DNA of 64,000 bases from Chimonanthus salicifolius (taxonomy: Eukaryota; Streptophyta; Magnoliopsida; Laurales; Calycanthaceae), in the NCBI GenBank assembly GCA_013350335.1, contig CM023537.1, positions 48,978,111-49,042,110 on the forward strand, in the 5' to 3' direction. A program made the translations under genes and the position numbers. This document shows, piece after piece, positions 1 to 12,400 of the stretch (its first letter is position 1; each line of letters opens with the position of its first letter). Below the pieces are notes generated by a model, which worked only from the letters and a program-made list of their open reading frames with translations, had not been told where the DNA came from and did not search any database.

Positions 1-838
1 CCTGAATTTACCAAATAGGATTTAAATAATGAAAAACGTGGTAGTAAGAAGAAACCCTTGGTTTTTAAGCTCCTGAAGAAAACCCTACTTCCAATTTCTT
101 GGATTTTTTGTCCAATTATATTTTTGTTTGAGTCCAATATAATAAATTCAAACCTCCTTAAATTAACAAGTGATAATTCCACCTTATTATATTTTTATTT
201 ATGTAGATGAAAATAATTAATTACAACATTTTTCATAAATTTAAACTATTTTTCATATGGTTATTTTTTATTTTCATTTTTTAAACAAACCATCAAATTG
301 CCAACGATGAAGACAAAATCGAAATGGTTTTGCTTAAATCTAAAAATATTTTTTTATAAATTCAGCATGTTCATTTTGTCGAAATTATATCCTTGATGGT
401 AGAGCATAAATTCTGTTATTTTTACCCGAAGGTGTCCAAAGATCTTATCCATAGAAAATTATATCCAACTAATCTTTCAAGGTATGTACATCACTCTACA
501 AAATCTTTTATGCGATGAGGAGTAATTCTAACTATAAATAGCACAAAAAGATTTAAGAGAAAATTGAACTTAAAATCTCTCTCCTATTATAAGGGAGCTT
601 TCTTGAAGATCACACTAACCTCCCTTAAGTTAGGTCAAACTAAGCTCCCTTGAGTTAGGACGATATTTTCGTGAGGGACAAATATGCACAAACTAAGGTA
701 TATTTTTCAGACTTAAAAAAAAAAAATTGAGTAAAGAGGATAGGTTTCTTTTGCTCACCAAGATAAGGCTTGGTTCCAAAACGTCGAGATTTCGTGATCC
801 GATAGAAATCCATATTTCACGACACTTGTTAGATAATA

Positions 839-1217
839 CTCCGTTTATCTCAAAATACATGTCCTATATGTATTTTGAGTTTGTTTCAAATTACTTGTCT
901 TATTTCTTTATTTTCACATTAAATGAAATATTCAACATTTTCAATGAGTTCTAAATCACCTTCTAATATGATAGAAAGATGATCTTCTTTTATAAATTTT
1001 AATTTACCCAATATTCTTTAATTATTTTCTATAAAATTAAGAAAAACTGACTGAATACTAAATTAAATTCATTGAAAATTACTCGTAATCTTATTATTCA
1101 TATAATGTTCATATTGATTTAAAAAATCTATTAATAGACTTTGGCACTCCATGCAAAAACAATCTTCAAAAAATAATTTTTTTTTGAAATAAGACAAGTA
1201 TTTTAAAATGGAGAGAG
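839..1217. mobile_element. Stowaway-like MITE (probable, internally rearranged)
   Basis: The ends are imperfect inverted repeats (left CTCCGTTTATCTCAAAATAC; right, read in reverse, CTCTCCATTTTAAAATAC) flanked by TA at 837-838 and 1218-1219, as in Tc1/mariner-derived Stowaway MITEs. No coding capacity. At about 380 bp it is long for the class, and a small hairpin near 850-885 suggests a nested change. Copy B keeps the interior (about 21672-22132) but not clean ends. Confidence 0.5.
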
Positions 1218-2451
1218 TATAAAAAAAATCCTCACATAATTTTTTATATAAAATTTACTTAAAGAAAATATATTTTTTATATAAAATTACTTAAAGAAAA
1301 ATAAACAAAGTGACTTTTCTTCTTATCCTTCAATTATATTGAAAGAACATCGAGCTAAGATAAGAAACACCCTTGACTGTCCATCTTTAAAAAGTATTTA
1401 ATCTTTTCATAGCGGTTGATAAAATGCCTGAACCCTTCCTTGGGTGAACGTTCCACTACATGGGCCTGGCTTGTGTTTGCTGCAGGGTCGAAAATTCGGC
1501 TCAGATCTGAGTTCGGTCGAGATGTCGGCTGAAATTTTTCTTTTTTTTATTTTTATTTTTTTTTAATTTCAATGGTTTTTCTAAAAAAATCATTTAGGAA
1601 AAAAAAAAGCTGTTTTAAAAAAAATATATAAATATAAATATCAGTAAATATTTTAAATCAGCCAATATTTACCTATGTCGATTGAGATATTGAGTGAATT
1701 TATGCTGATATTTATTTATTTTTTAAATAAAAAATAAAAATCAATTGATATTTAACCAATATCTCCAAGTAATATTAATCAGCTGAGATATATCGAGATT
1801 CGAAAACCCAATCTACCTCAGCCAATATTTATTTATAAAATGATTATCATCTCCCCTCCACGTTATAAATAATCCACGAGCATTCTCTCATAACATTGAC
1901 TTTTTTTTTTCTTGTACCCTTTTATATCAGCCTTGATATCTTCTCCTGTGTCTACAACCATTTCACCATGCAAAAATTCCTCCATGTCGTTTGGTTGTTT
2001 TCTTTAGTATATATAATACTGTTCAAGACCTAGATTAAAAGATAAAAACCTTAAATTAGTCAAACCAATTTGACTAAATATGATGTTTTTTCAAGTCCCA
2101 AGTGAAACACAGTGAGTTACTCAAGTTTCTCCTCCAGAATAGAATCCCAACCCCAACATCTCGATTAGATATTTAGATTAATTAAGAAATGAAAAACCCT
2201 CTGTTTCCGTAGTCACGGAAGATTTGATGTTTTGACATTATTTTATTAAAAATAATTGAACCTATTAAGATATAACCATGATCATGATCATGCAAGAGAG
2301 GATCTCACTCTCATATTTTTCATCCGAATTAAGAAAAACTTCATCCATTCATTCATTATTTCATATCAGAAAGAAAGAGAAAAGATCCAAAAGCAAAACC
2401 CATAACAAACACAAGGATAGGAACAAAACGGTGGAATGGAAGATCATATTT

Positions 2452-2928
2452 TCAGGCGACGTTGACTTGGATGGTCTTGGGCTTCTTGGGTTCAGGCGGG
2501 GGAAGCTTTTCGACGGTGACGGTGAGAACCCCATCTTGACAGACGGCCGATATCTTCTCCATGTTGGCATTTTCCGGAAGCATAAACTTTCTCATGAACT
2601 TGCCGATCCGGCGCTCCATCCTAACGTACTTGACGCCGTCCTTGTCATCTGCCTCCCTCTTTCGCTCGCCGCTGATGACGAGCATGTTGTCGTCCTCCAC
2701 CTGCACCTTGATGTCGCTGGATTTGAGGCCAGGCATGTCGATGATGAAGACGTAAGAATTTGGATACTCCTTGACGTCTGCAGGAGTGGACGCCATGGCT
2801 TTGGCATCGCGGACGTAGATGCGGGTTGGCGCGTTGAAGGCCTTATCCATTCCTTCAGGCATTTCGTCGAGCATGTCGTGGAGGGTGGAAAAAAGAGGGT
2901 TCTCCAGACCCATCATCCTCAAATCCAT
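2452..2928 (-). CDS. Cytosolic class II small heat-shock protein, copy A
   Basis: An intact 158-residue intronless protein. Plant class II sHSPs are ATP-independent cytosolic chaperones that form oligomers and hold heat-denatured proteins for refolding. The N-terminal arm begins [13 protein letters not shown], typical of class II. The alpha-crystallin domain spans about residues 45-140, with consensus II around [14 protein letters not shown] (55-68) and the consensus I G-V-L at 133-135. The C-terminal tail is rich in Pro and Lys. Met1 (codon 2926-2928) is the first ATG after a TATA box and a GA/CT-rich leader. The long opposite-strand reading frame here is only a shadow. Its paralogue at 25504-25980 differs at six residues. 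The class is certain; a numbered gene symbol is not assigned because orthology cannot be settled here. Confidence 0.95.
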   Translation of the reverse strand: MDLRMMGLENPLFSTLHDMLDEMPEGMDKAFNAPTRIYVRDAKAMASTPADVKEYPNSYVFIIDMPGLKSSDIKVQVEDDNMLVISGERKREADDKDGVKYVRMERRIGKFMRKFMLPENANMEKISAVCQDGVLTVTVEKLPPPEPKKPKTIQVNVA

Positions 2929-3040
2929 TGCTGCTTCTTTTCTGTTGGAATTGATTGTTTGCTTTGCGGTAATTTCAGGTATCTCTTCGTCTCTTCCCCG
3001 AGAATTGATGATCCGATGAAAAGAGAGGAAATTTGGTGAG

Positions 3041-3150
3041 AATTTATAAGCAGAAAGAAGAGCATGAAGGTTCTAGACAGAGAAGAGGAATTGAAGAGAG
3101 AGAGAGTGGAGGTTCCAGTCTCTTCTAAAAGTGTCGAATGCTTCTGGAAC
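3041..3150 (-). promoter_or_regulatory. Heat-shock promoter elements of sHSP copy A
   Basis: Reading the minus strand, a TATA box (CTTATAAATT, 3041-3050) lies about 110 bp upstream of the ATG. Upstream are two heat-shock-element half-site pairs, GAACCTTC (3066-3073) and TTCCAGAA (3142-3149), with further GAA/TTC blocks between. This fits heat-shock-factor control. The same sites are kept in copy B. Confidence 0.7.
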
Positions 3151-4360
3151 GCCATGGAAGGCTCTCGGCCTGTCACTCTCAAATGGCTTCAAATTCGTAA
3201 TTAACTAATTCCGAAACTAAATGGCAGGGTCTTAATTTTTTTTTTTTTCAGTTTAAAGGGTTTCGTTCATTAGTACCAGAACCGAGATTCGAATTTGTTT
3301 TGAACTAACTGTGATAATTTAGTGAATTTTTAATAATTTTAGTAAAAATAAGAGAAAAATAAAATAAATATTAATGAGTGTCCAATAAATTTGTTTGTTA
3401 GCTTAAATCAGTGAATTTGCGCTGGCTAATGCAATTCAGTATATTGTTTTAAGAAAATATTTTTATTTTAAAACTATGGATGATCCATTCATTTATTTCT
3501 TTTTTGTTTTATTTTAATTAAAATATTGTTATAAAATAAAAATATTTTAAAAGTATTATAAATTCTTGCCCAGAGCAAATCAGGAAAAGCGCTCTCGTGT
3601 AAATTTAAGAACTGATTTAAGAATAGAAATGTTTGTCCTGATTTACTTTAGAGGAAAAATCATTGTTGATGGATATCCTATAAAATATTATTTATGTGCT
3701 AAGATTGTTAGCCAACGAAAACAATTTTTTGATTTTAATATGTAGTTTAAATCAGCAAAATTGCTCTAGTACAAATTCCCTAATTTTTCATTTTATATTA
3801 AGATAAATAAATAAAATGAGTGGCTCATTTATATTTTTAAGAATAGAATTTTTTCTTAAAATAATATGATGATTTTGTACTAGCCATTGTCACAAATACC
3901 ACTCAAGATATTAACGACTTTTGATATTATTTGAATATTTTCAAAATTTTGAGGATTTTACAGGGATATCATTGGAAAACTTGTAGAAAATAAAATATTT
4001 AAAATTTAATAAAAATATAATAAATGTGTAAAGCCCCGTCCAGCTACGAGCGCGTTACCTCTGAAACAACTCAAAACATTCCCGAAAAATAAGATATCAA
4101 GCATTTTTTTTTTTAAACAAGGTAACCACCTCTCGCTCAACAATCTAACAAAAGTCAAACCAATATAGTAATAAATACAACAAACTACTACCAATTGTTC
4201 AAAAGGTTATACAGTTGTCCAACCAAAACATTTGATAATGAGTTCATATAAACAAGAGTCTCTCCAAAACTAAAGCATGAGCATAATACATGACATTTAA
4301 CTACTGCTACTCCTCTCCATGTATCCCCTCAAGGGCCCGTCTGGCCTCTTCCCAATCGGC

Positions 4361-4700
4361 ACCTGAAAGGTAAGGGGTGAGCTAACCAGTCCAGTGGAGA
4401 GATAATGCTTATCACAAGTTAGCAACATAAATAGACATCACATGTACGAATGTAAGAATATCATAATAACAAAGGTAGTCATATGCACAATATTTAACCA
4501 CACCGCCAACTAATGGTCCATCGACGAAATCCTAAACATCATATCGATAGCCCACCTCAGACCCCCCAACAAGCTCTGATCTCCCTACCAAAAAGGTAAA
4601 AGGGGAGCTAACCAGCTCAATGAAAAGATAAAACATATCACCTGTTGACAACATAAACATATATCATGCATGAAATGTAACGAACGTCATAACAAAATGG
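4361..4700. repeat. Tandem duplication in the solo LTR, ~227-bp period
   Basis: The block with GGTAAGGGGTGAGCTAACCA and its downstream ~100 bp (4369-4475) recurs, diverged, at about 4596-4700. It includes the 'ctcactgggctggttagctc'-type motif shared with the other long LTRs of this window (seen here on the opposite strand). Confidence 0.6.
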
Positions 4701-5029
4701 ATACATACGTACATGAGTACTCAATTGTACTACTACCAATTAGTGGTCCCACTTACCAGTCAGAGACATCGCCTCCATAACTCACAACGGTTCCCCAACA
4801 ACTCTGGTCCCCCTACCAATACAAATGGGAGACCGCACAACTGCCTCAACCGCTAGAATGCAACGGGGAGACCCGCATCCTCTATGGAGCCTCGATAGCC
4901 AGAGCATAACGGGAAAGCCAATTTCAAAGGCAGGAACCTCAACCATCGGAACGCAACTGGGAAACCCGTATCTCCTATGGGGGTCTCGACGCCGGAGCAT
5001 AACGGGGAAGTCCTCCCAACAACCAAATC

Positions 5030-5340
5030 GTCATCTAATCAAAACATACACACAGATACACATATAAACTATTCCTCAATCTCCACACCCAACGGCACAC
5101 TAACCGTTGCGGTTTACCTTCCTTGCATACACATAATGTCAGGATCAAGTTTAACAATATAAACATGTTTTGTCCTCCTGAAGACAAAATCATCATCTCA
5201 TCAAAACATACACACATATACACATATAAGCATTTCCTCAATCTCAACACCCAACGGCACACTGTCCGTTGCGGTTTACCTCCCTTGCATGCACATAATG
5301 TTAGAATTCAAGTATAACGGTATACATGTGTTCTAAAGTA
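5030..5340. repeat. Tandem duplication in the solo LTR, ~162-bp period
   Basis: Two copies of a segment starting AATCAAAACATACACACA and containing ACCCAACGGCACAC and TTGCGGTTTACCT lie at about 5033-5192 and 5193-5340. They differ by scattered substitutions and small indels. A shorter duplication (CATGTCTAGAGATACATATT) follows at 5483-5580. Confidence 0.7.
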
Positions 5341-6851
5341 ATAAGCCAAAATCAATAGCATACCTCATCATATGGTCCAAAAAGGCACATAACAGGTCCT
5401 TAAACACACATCTATGTCCAACATAGTTACATTTGCATCTTATGTGTAAACACGCAATGCATCATAACGTCTTCCAAAATTCCATGTCTAGAGATACATA
5501 TTTCCCTTACCAAGTGGCTAAATAAATAGAGGGTTACGCGCGGGCCATTCCATGTCTAGAGATACATATTTGATATATGCAATGCATGCTAAAACTGTGA
5601 TAAGTCCCTTCACCTGCGTGTATTTTTGAAATCCAAGATGAAAACAGGTCGAAGGATTGAAGGAAGCGACACACAAGCAACCAGGCCTAAGAAGCTGGGG
5701 CGGGTCTATAGAAAACTGGGACGATCCCGCAAAACTGGGTCGATCACACAATCTGGATGGAGATGAGCTAGAAACGATCCAAAAGGGTCTAGAGATGCTC
5801 CAGAAGTGATCTTACAACAGGCTAGAAGCAGCCCAAAGCTGGCCCTAAAACAGGCCGGGCTTGAAATGGGCCGCGCCGGATCTGGCCGGGCTGGGCTGTT
5901 GGATCAGGCTTGTCCTGTTTGGATCAGCTGGACCGAAGAAGGCTAGCTGGGCCTAAGAAACTGGATTTGATTTAGGTCGAGTTGGGCCCAAAAGGTTTGG
6001 GCTTGGAGCGAACTGGGCCAAGGGAGTCAGATGGGCTTAACTTGAATATGTTGGGCTTGAACTCGGCTGCTAGCTTGGGAAGGGTTGCAAGAAGAGAAGA
6101 GGAAGAGGAAGAAGAAGGAAACCAAGAGAGAACGCGGCGGCGGGTTAAGGGTCTTCTATTGGGGAGGGGCGGCGGCATACCAAACAGAGATGAAGAAGAA
6201 GATAAAAGATGAGAGGAAGAGAGAGCATGAAAGAGGATGAACGGCGGCGGCTTGGGGTTTAGATCTAGGGTTAGGGTTTTGCTAAGAGGGAAGAGAATAG
6301 AGATGAGAATTGCTACAAGAGGGGGGCGGCGGCTCAATGAGGGAGAGGGGGAGGTTGGGTTTCAAGTAAGGGGGAGGAGAATGAGAAGGGAGGCGAAAGA
6401 GAGAGAGAAATGGAAAGAGAGAAACGACAAAGGGAGGGGCGGAGGCTCCACTAGGGATTAGGATTTTGGTGAGGTTACAAGAGATGAGAAAAGAAGAAGA
6501 TGGAGGCTAGGGTTTCTCAAGGGAGAGAGAGAGATTAAATAGGGGGAGTGAGCTAGGGCTTTTGAGTTGGTTTTTTTTTTTTTTTACAAAAAGGAGAAGA
6601 ACACAATATTTATAAAATAATTTAAAGGTAACACTAAAAGTGTGATTTTCCAATTTTTTTTGCATGAATAAATAGACAATAAACCAAAATTACCAAAATG
6701 GCCGTCGAGCCTTTGAGCTTGAAATTAGGCAAACTGGGGCCCACCACAGAGCCTACACTCTTTCAATTGCTACCAAAACACATAATCCGACACGGAGATC
6801 TGAAATTCTCCCCAAAAATCTCGAAAGATTAGGTCGGGTCATTACAAAATG

Positions 6852-7077
6852 AAAATAGTATAAAATAAAAAATCTTAATACCATTTATAAAGCTATCAAA
6901 GAATTCTAAAATATAATGAACATGTCATCCAAATAAATTAATTCACAACGGATGTTTCACAACACGTGTGCCATGTGTCATGAACCTGCCTTGTTCAACA
7001 CACATTCACCATTCATGTTGTCACCTTCCATGGCTAAATGTTCTTGCAAACCATCTCTGTTTTTAATAAGCATGCCT
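6852..7077. repeat. Segmental duplication, copy A (right end)
   Basis: Homology to copy B resumes directly after the solo LTR's second target duplication and runs to the shared text TTTTTAATAAGCATG; copy B ends at about 27287. Past these points the two flanks are unrelated, so this is one breakpoint of the duplication. No gene inside. Confidence 0.85.
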
Positions 7078-7129
7078 ACGATTCAGGTGGTCAAGTTCTT
7101 AACTTATTGACAAACCCACTCGCTAGGGA

Positions 7130-7740
7130 TCTCACTTTTAAAACATATTCATCTAACCCAATAGATTTCCACTATTAAATAAATTTATAATTTTAAGAGC
7201 TTGAAAAAAATAGGGTTTTACTTATCTCATGAAGATTAAATTTTATAAAATTTATATAAAAGTCAAGAATTTTCAAATCCACTTATATTCGTGGGCCTCT
7301 GTGGAGCTCGTAAAATTGTGTGTGCGGAATTCTGTAAGACCTGGGGAAAGAAGATTGGCGATCTTGGAAGGAGCAGACATTAATACATGTATGAGAGTGC
7401 ATGTACGTGCGTATTTTTATTTACCCGTATGAGAGTGCACATACGTGCATATTTTTATTTGAAGTATTTAACCTAGTAGTGGTTAGAGATTTCAATTAAT
7501 GTTTTAAGGGAAATTACTAATTTTGGTGAAACACTAACCAAGGTTTGAGTGAAAGTGTGGTGGTGTAAGCTTCAACGAAGTCAATTGCTAATTAGACTTC
7601 ATTTCTTTTGGCTGAGCAATCATTTTCAGTGTCAAATTCTTTTAAGTCTTTGGGCTCTGAAGCTAAACTCCCATCTTCATTTGTTCCTTATTGGCTTAAG
7701 ATTAAACATTTTTGTTCATACATTTATATAAAATTATTTT
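7130..7740 (+). repeat. DREB2-pseudogene upstream region, repeated at 44.4 kb
   Basis: The segment upstream of the AP2/ERF pseudogene closely matches 44425-44720, for example CATATTCATCTAACCCAAT, TAGGGTTTTACTTATCT and CATCTTCATTTGTTCCTTA. In this copy an extra ~310 bp lies between two matching parts (7335-7660), as expected if 44.4 kb lost it or this copy gained it. Likely an old 5' leader and intron of a DREB2-type gene. No intact reading frame. Confidence 0.55.
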
Positions 7741-7843
7741 TCTTATGATTTTACTTACTACTTGTGATTCTTATTTTTATTGGATGTTGAAATTGTTCTT
7801 CTTGCATTTGTATTCTTCTACTAAATTGTTTGACTTAATATGC

Positions 7844-9117
7844 AGGAAAAGAAAGTCATGAAGTAGGCCCGATGTAAGACATTTACTTGCAAAAACTCTT
7901 GCAAAGTGGAGGAAGATCAATAACCAATGTGACTCTTCTGACAATGAGAAACAAATTAGAAAGACTCCTGCCAAAGGCTAAAAAAAAGGTTGTGTGAAAG
8001 GCAATGGAAGCCCCGAGAACTCAAAATGCAAATACAGAGGTGTGAGACAAAAAACATCAGGGAAATGGGTTGCTGAAATTAGTCAACCCAAAGGACGTAA
8101 GCTTTGGCTTGGCACATTCCGAATTTGCTGAGGAAGTTGCTATTGCTTATGATAAAACTGCAAGGGCAATATATGGTTTAAGTGTTATTATCAATCTCCT
8201 TGAATGCAACAATATGAAGGATTCATCTATTACCACATGTTCAACCAAATCTATAGTGTCTTTGCACCAATCTGAGCTTATTTGTGGTGAGGAATTCCAA
8301 GCTACCAGCCCAAGGACTGAAAGCGAATCCATAGATCTCCGAGAATACTCTATGGACAACACATCTCTATGCAAATTGTCATATGCATCATGTTCAACAC
8401 TTTCATTCCAATTGCAGAACCCTAATGCCACAACATGGTCAACCGAATTTGTCGATTTCTTGTGGTGAGGAATTCCAAGCTACCAATCTAAGGACTGGAA
8501 GTGAATCCATGCATGTAGGAGATGGAGGACTATCAGGCGTAGATGCTTCTATGACTGTACTAAAGATTAAAGTGGAAGAAGAGCTTATAGGTCATCTTCG
8601 AGAATACTCCGTGGACAACACATCTCTATGCAAATTGCCATGTGCGTCATGCTCTACACCCTCTTTCCAATTGCAGAATCATAATGCCACAACATGTTCA
8701 ACCGAATCTGTCGTGTCTTTGTACCAATCTGAAGTTTCTTGTGGTGAGGAATTCCAAGCTACCAGCCCAATGACTGAAAGCAAATCCATGTATGTAGGAG
8801 ATAGAGGACTATCGGGCGTGGGTGCTTTTATGGATGTACTACTGACTGGGGTAGAAGAAGAGCTTATAGGTCATTCCCGAGCATACTTTGTTGACAACAC
8901 GCCTTTATACAAATTACCATGTGTGTCATATTCTACACTCTCATTTCAATTGCAGAACCCTGATGCCAAAACATGTCCAACCGAATATGTCGTGTCTTTG
9001 CACCGATCTAAGGTTTCTTATGGTAAAGAATTCCAAGCTACTAGCTCAAGGATTGAAAGCAATTCCATGTATGTAAGACATGGAGGACTATCGGGCGTAA
9101 ATACTTCTATGCCTTAA
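7844..9117 (+). pseudogene. DREB2-type AP2/ERF transcription factor pseudogene, 5' part
   Basis: After a 3' splice-site-like TATGCAG, the frame from 7844 reads RKRKS, then an in-frame TGA (7859-7861), then a DREB2-like stretch LAKTLAKWRK and KTPAKG, a second stop TAA (7979-7981), [16 protein letters not shown] and the AP2 DNA-binding domain ([24 protein letters not shown]). Just after GTF (about 8120-8126) the frame shifts; the domain ends in the other frame as [17 protein letters not shown]. The remainder is a long repeated C-terminal region with another frame change near 8383-8468. DREB2 proteins bind DRE/CRT promoter sites and drive drought and heat responses. Two stops and a frameshift make this copy inactive. 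The matching C-terminal end lies 22 kb away at 31288-31745. Confidence 0.88.
8225..9115 (+). repeat. Tandem repeats within the DREB2-like C-terminal region (~270-bp units)
   Basis: Three and a half units each encode variants of CGEEFQAT, then (G)GLSGV, VEEELIGH, YSVDNTSLCKLPC, CSTLSFQLQNP. Markers: GAGGAATTCCAAGCTACCA at about 8291, 8468, 8748 and (variant) 9028; CATTCCAATTGCAGAA-like text at about 8404, 8662 and 8943. The first unit lacks the middle part. The units keep long reading frames although the AP2 domain upstream is broken. Confidence 0.85.
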
Positions 9118-9446
9118 AAGCAATTCAACTTTAGTACTTTTTTTTAGTTCCCTTCAACAATTTTGTGCTCCATTAGCAACTTCGTAGTACCATTCAACAC
9201 TTCAATCGTCAACTAGATCTTGCCTATAAATTTTGAATCTTACCCTGTTTGGTTGCAACTGTGGAAGTTTCATGCCTTAAAACTCATTCTAAAACAAGTT
9301 GAGTTAACTCTTCTCTCTTCAAGTCACAATCAACGTTGTCATCATCATAGCCAAAATCTCATCTATTTTGAGTTGACTTTTAGTTATACTTCATTTGAGC
9401 TTATAATAAATTATATATTCATTTACCCCACTATTTACATTGTTTC
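9118..9446. other. AT-rich sequence between pseudogene and LTR
   Basis: No gene, motif or repeat relation is recognised. It lies between the last repeat of the DREB2-like pseudogene and the start of a long LTR. A simple thymidine run lies at 9140-9147. Confidence 0.4.
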
Positions 9447-12400
9447 TGTCACGCCCCGACCCGAAAGGTGGGCCCGGAACGCGACTGATATATATTTTTT
9501 TTTTCCTTATTGGGAGATAAACTAACCCAATCATTCTAACCAGGCCGGATCAACAGTTAGGCCCAAAGGTCACACATGATCCAACATGTGGACTCAAACA
9601 TATACTATAAGCCTACCCCACAAAATAGACATAAATAACAACATCAACCCGTAACATGATCAATATAAAATCCAGCCATTGATTTCCATTCAAAACACAT
9701 CAGAGTGACTACAAAACGTAGTAGTCTAATACATGACATTAATACAAATTAAGTACCACACCCGGTACTTAACAAAAACAAATGGTTCCAAGAACCAGAA
9801 AGCAAATATAGGGGTATTCCCTTCCGTAGGAATCCCAAAACACCGCCGCAGCTTATTCACCCTAAACTTGAAAAAGAGGGTTCTCCTCATCGGGTTCATC
9901 TCCTGAAAGGTGAGTGGGGTGAGCTAACTAGCCCAGTGAAGGAAATATAACAGTGCAGTTAAGTAAACAACATGTTAGCACAATAATCAATGGTTGCAAT
10001 AAATATCTCATACTTGATCACAAATAAGCATAATATTATTATCATTCTCATAATTCATCATTTCTTTTCCAATATTACTATCATCCAACGTAACGCTTAC
10101 AGACTACACTAAGACCATTGTATTTAGTCCCGACACGGTCAAAATACATCCTTACAAGTACATCTCCGGCTCTACCATAGCCGATACTGACACCCTTAAG
10201 TCAACAACTGACGACACCCATGGTCCAGTAGACGTGAACCATCTCCCATATGGCCGATATTGGTTCAATAGTCTAGGCACGTGGAAGCAGTCTTACATGT
10301 TTCACATGATCAACATCATGACATTCATAATCATCATAAGTACTCTTACTATAGTGCACCATGTCTAGGCACATGAGTGGGTTCATCAAATCTGAAACCA
10401 CTCATTGCTCAAGACTCATCTCATAATAAAACTTGTTTACATATTCTGCAGAATTAAGTTCCCTCACCGTATACATGTGGTTTCGCGGTCTCTGTTCAAT
10501 CAAATAGACAAGTGCACAATCAATATACATAACAAATACGTACACACAAGTAGTATTTTTGAAATCATACATTTTCCCAAAATATCCAAGGTACATGGAG
10601 TTGAGTCTCCTACTTGGTTTCTAACCTTTTTAAATTATCATAATCCACAAGATAATAATATAAGAAGGTGCTCAGTCCAAATTCATATTATCTTCTGGGC
10701 ATTGACCAGATTGACTTATTGAGTTAGATCTAGATTCTTCAGGTTACTTTTCGGTTGTCTTCTGGATAGGACCAGATCTAACATGTTGAGTAAGGCCTCG
10801 AGGTCACTCAGTGCCCGACAAATATAGCGTCAGCCTGGAAGTGAGATCACTAAGTGCCCGACCAATAGTGTCGGCTTGGAAGTTAATACAATAGAATTTA
10901 CACTATAGTAATAAGAGAAAAGGGGTTAGTACACATTTTAATTAACAATGGGGTATTAATCAATGGGGTATTAATCATCATATCACAGCATCCATAATAA
11001 TCAAACAACAACATTTAGACATTCAAGAACTGGGTTCCTCGGAACATTCCTCGAAACCAGGTACTGTGGCTTCGGATCATCCGAACCACACCTAAACTAG
11101 TCACTAACCTCGGATCTTGGGTCTGACTTCGGATCTTCCGAAGATTGGGTCTCGGGTCATCCGAAGTCCATCCGAACCGAAAAGAAATCCGAAAACAAGT
11201 CTCGGTGGGTCTGGGTGCCTCGGAACATCAGAAGTAGGGTTCGGAACGTCCGAGTGGGTTCGGTCCTTCGGAGCTCTGCTTGGAACATTCGGCTGAGTCG
11301 AGCTAGCCTCGGGCGCTTCTGGGCTTCGAGTGAAGCTCGGAACGCCCGAGGGGTACTGCTCGGACCGTCCGAAGGTCTGACCCTCGGACCGTCCGAAGAC
11401 CGACCCTCAGACAGTCCGAGAGTCATCTTCCTCACTGTCTGCACCTGGAGACAGTGACGGCAGATATCAGGTGAAATGCGAATCCGGAAACAGAGAGCTT
11501 CCCGGACTCGGTTTTCACATCTAGCCGGTCCGATGGACTCCTCTGGGGGTCCTCTCTCCATGGGAAATGGTTTGGAGCTTCAAAGCTCGCTGGGCCATCT
11601 GATTTTAACACTGGAACCTCACTGGTACCATAAAAATCAAGTTTTCCCTTAGATTTTGAAATGGTTTTACACACTCAAAACAGAGCCAAAACCGGGTTTT
11701 CTTGATTCTAAACTGACTGAAATTGAAAGAGGAACACAGTGATTACCTTCACTAGAGTTCCTGGGCTGAAAAATCCGGTCTTTGAAAAACTTCCTTCCTA
11801 AGCTTACGGTTGGCAAAAACAGGGAAGACAGAGGCTGGGAAAGAACGGTGATCGGCTGGTCAACACAATGCAGTAGAGACTGAGAGGGAGAGAAGAATTT
11901 GTGGGAGTTGAACCAGCAGATGAGGCTGGGATTTATAACCAAAATCATCCGTAGATGGAGGCCGGATGGCCAGTGTATGCCGCTGCATGCAGCGGTGATG
12001 GGACGTCAAACCAGTGAAATCAGGCTTGGTTGCAAATAAGTCCTTCAACTTGTTGGTTTTTGCAAAAAGGCCCCTGATTTGTTAAAACCCAATTTTTAAA
12101 CTAAAAACATGATTTTAAGAACTCAAAAACTTAATCCAACCTTACAGATAAGTTGACTTTTAAAACCCTTAATCACCATAAAAATTTTGAAATTTAACTC
12201 TCAATAAAAACCATTGATTTAAATCAAAATCACAATTTAACCTTATTTACTTAAATAAACAAATGTTAAATAAAACAATTTAAAAATCTCATTTTGGGAT
12301 GCAAAGGAATAACTAGACCATTCTTAAAATGGTCTACCACAAAATACTAGTTTCAAAATTTATCTCACTTCGAAAATCATTTAAAATAATTATTTCTCCC

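Larger units (their letters stand above)
1..4021. repeat. Segmental duplication, copy A (left part)
   Basis: This stretch matches 20846-27060 almost base for base, including a small heat-shock gene and its flanks. The shared sequence starts at the first base of the window, so the true left edge is outside. Copy A continues at 6852-7077 after an inserted solo LTR. Copy A lacks the foldback element and the hAT-like MITE found in copy B; the empty sites are near 1926-1935 and 2094-2101. Outside the sHSP gene, no coding region is seen in 1-2451 or 3200-4021; both are AT-rich. Confidence 0.9.
4027..6846 (-). mobile_element. Solo LTR (2820 bp) inserted in duplication copy A
   Basis: Reads TGTAAAGCCC...GGTCATTACA with a 5-bp target duplication AAATG at 4022-4026 and 6847-6851. 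Copy B holds the unoccupied site near 27057-27060, which proves insertion. No gag-pol is present, so it is a solo LTR, probably of a Ty3-type element with very long LTRs. Transcription would run on the minus strand: a TATA-like CTATTTAAT near 6535 is followed by a CT-rich leader. Proline/arginine-rich reading frames at 5972-6461 are simple-sequence artefacts of that leader. Confidence 0.85.

Noticed and set aside
2278..3039. 253-codon open frame on the plus strand over the sHSP gene
   Set aside because: It is antisense to a clear alpha-crystallin gene and has no domain; a codon-bias shadow.
5972..6461. Frames rich in Ser/Pro/Leu or Gly/Arg
   Set aside because: They arise from the CT/GA-rich leader of the solo LTR.
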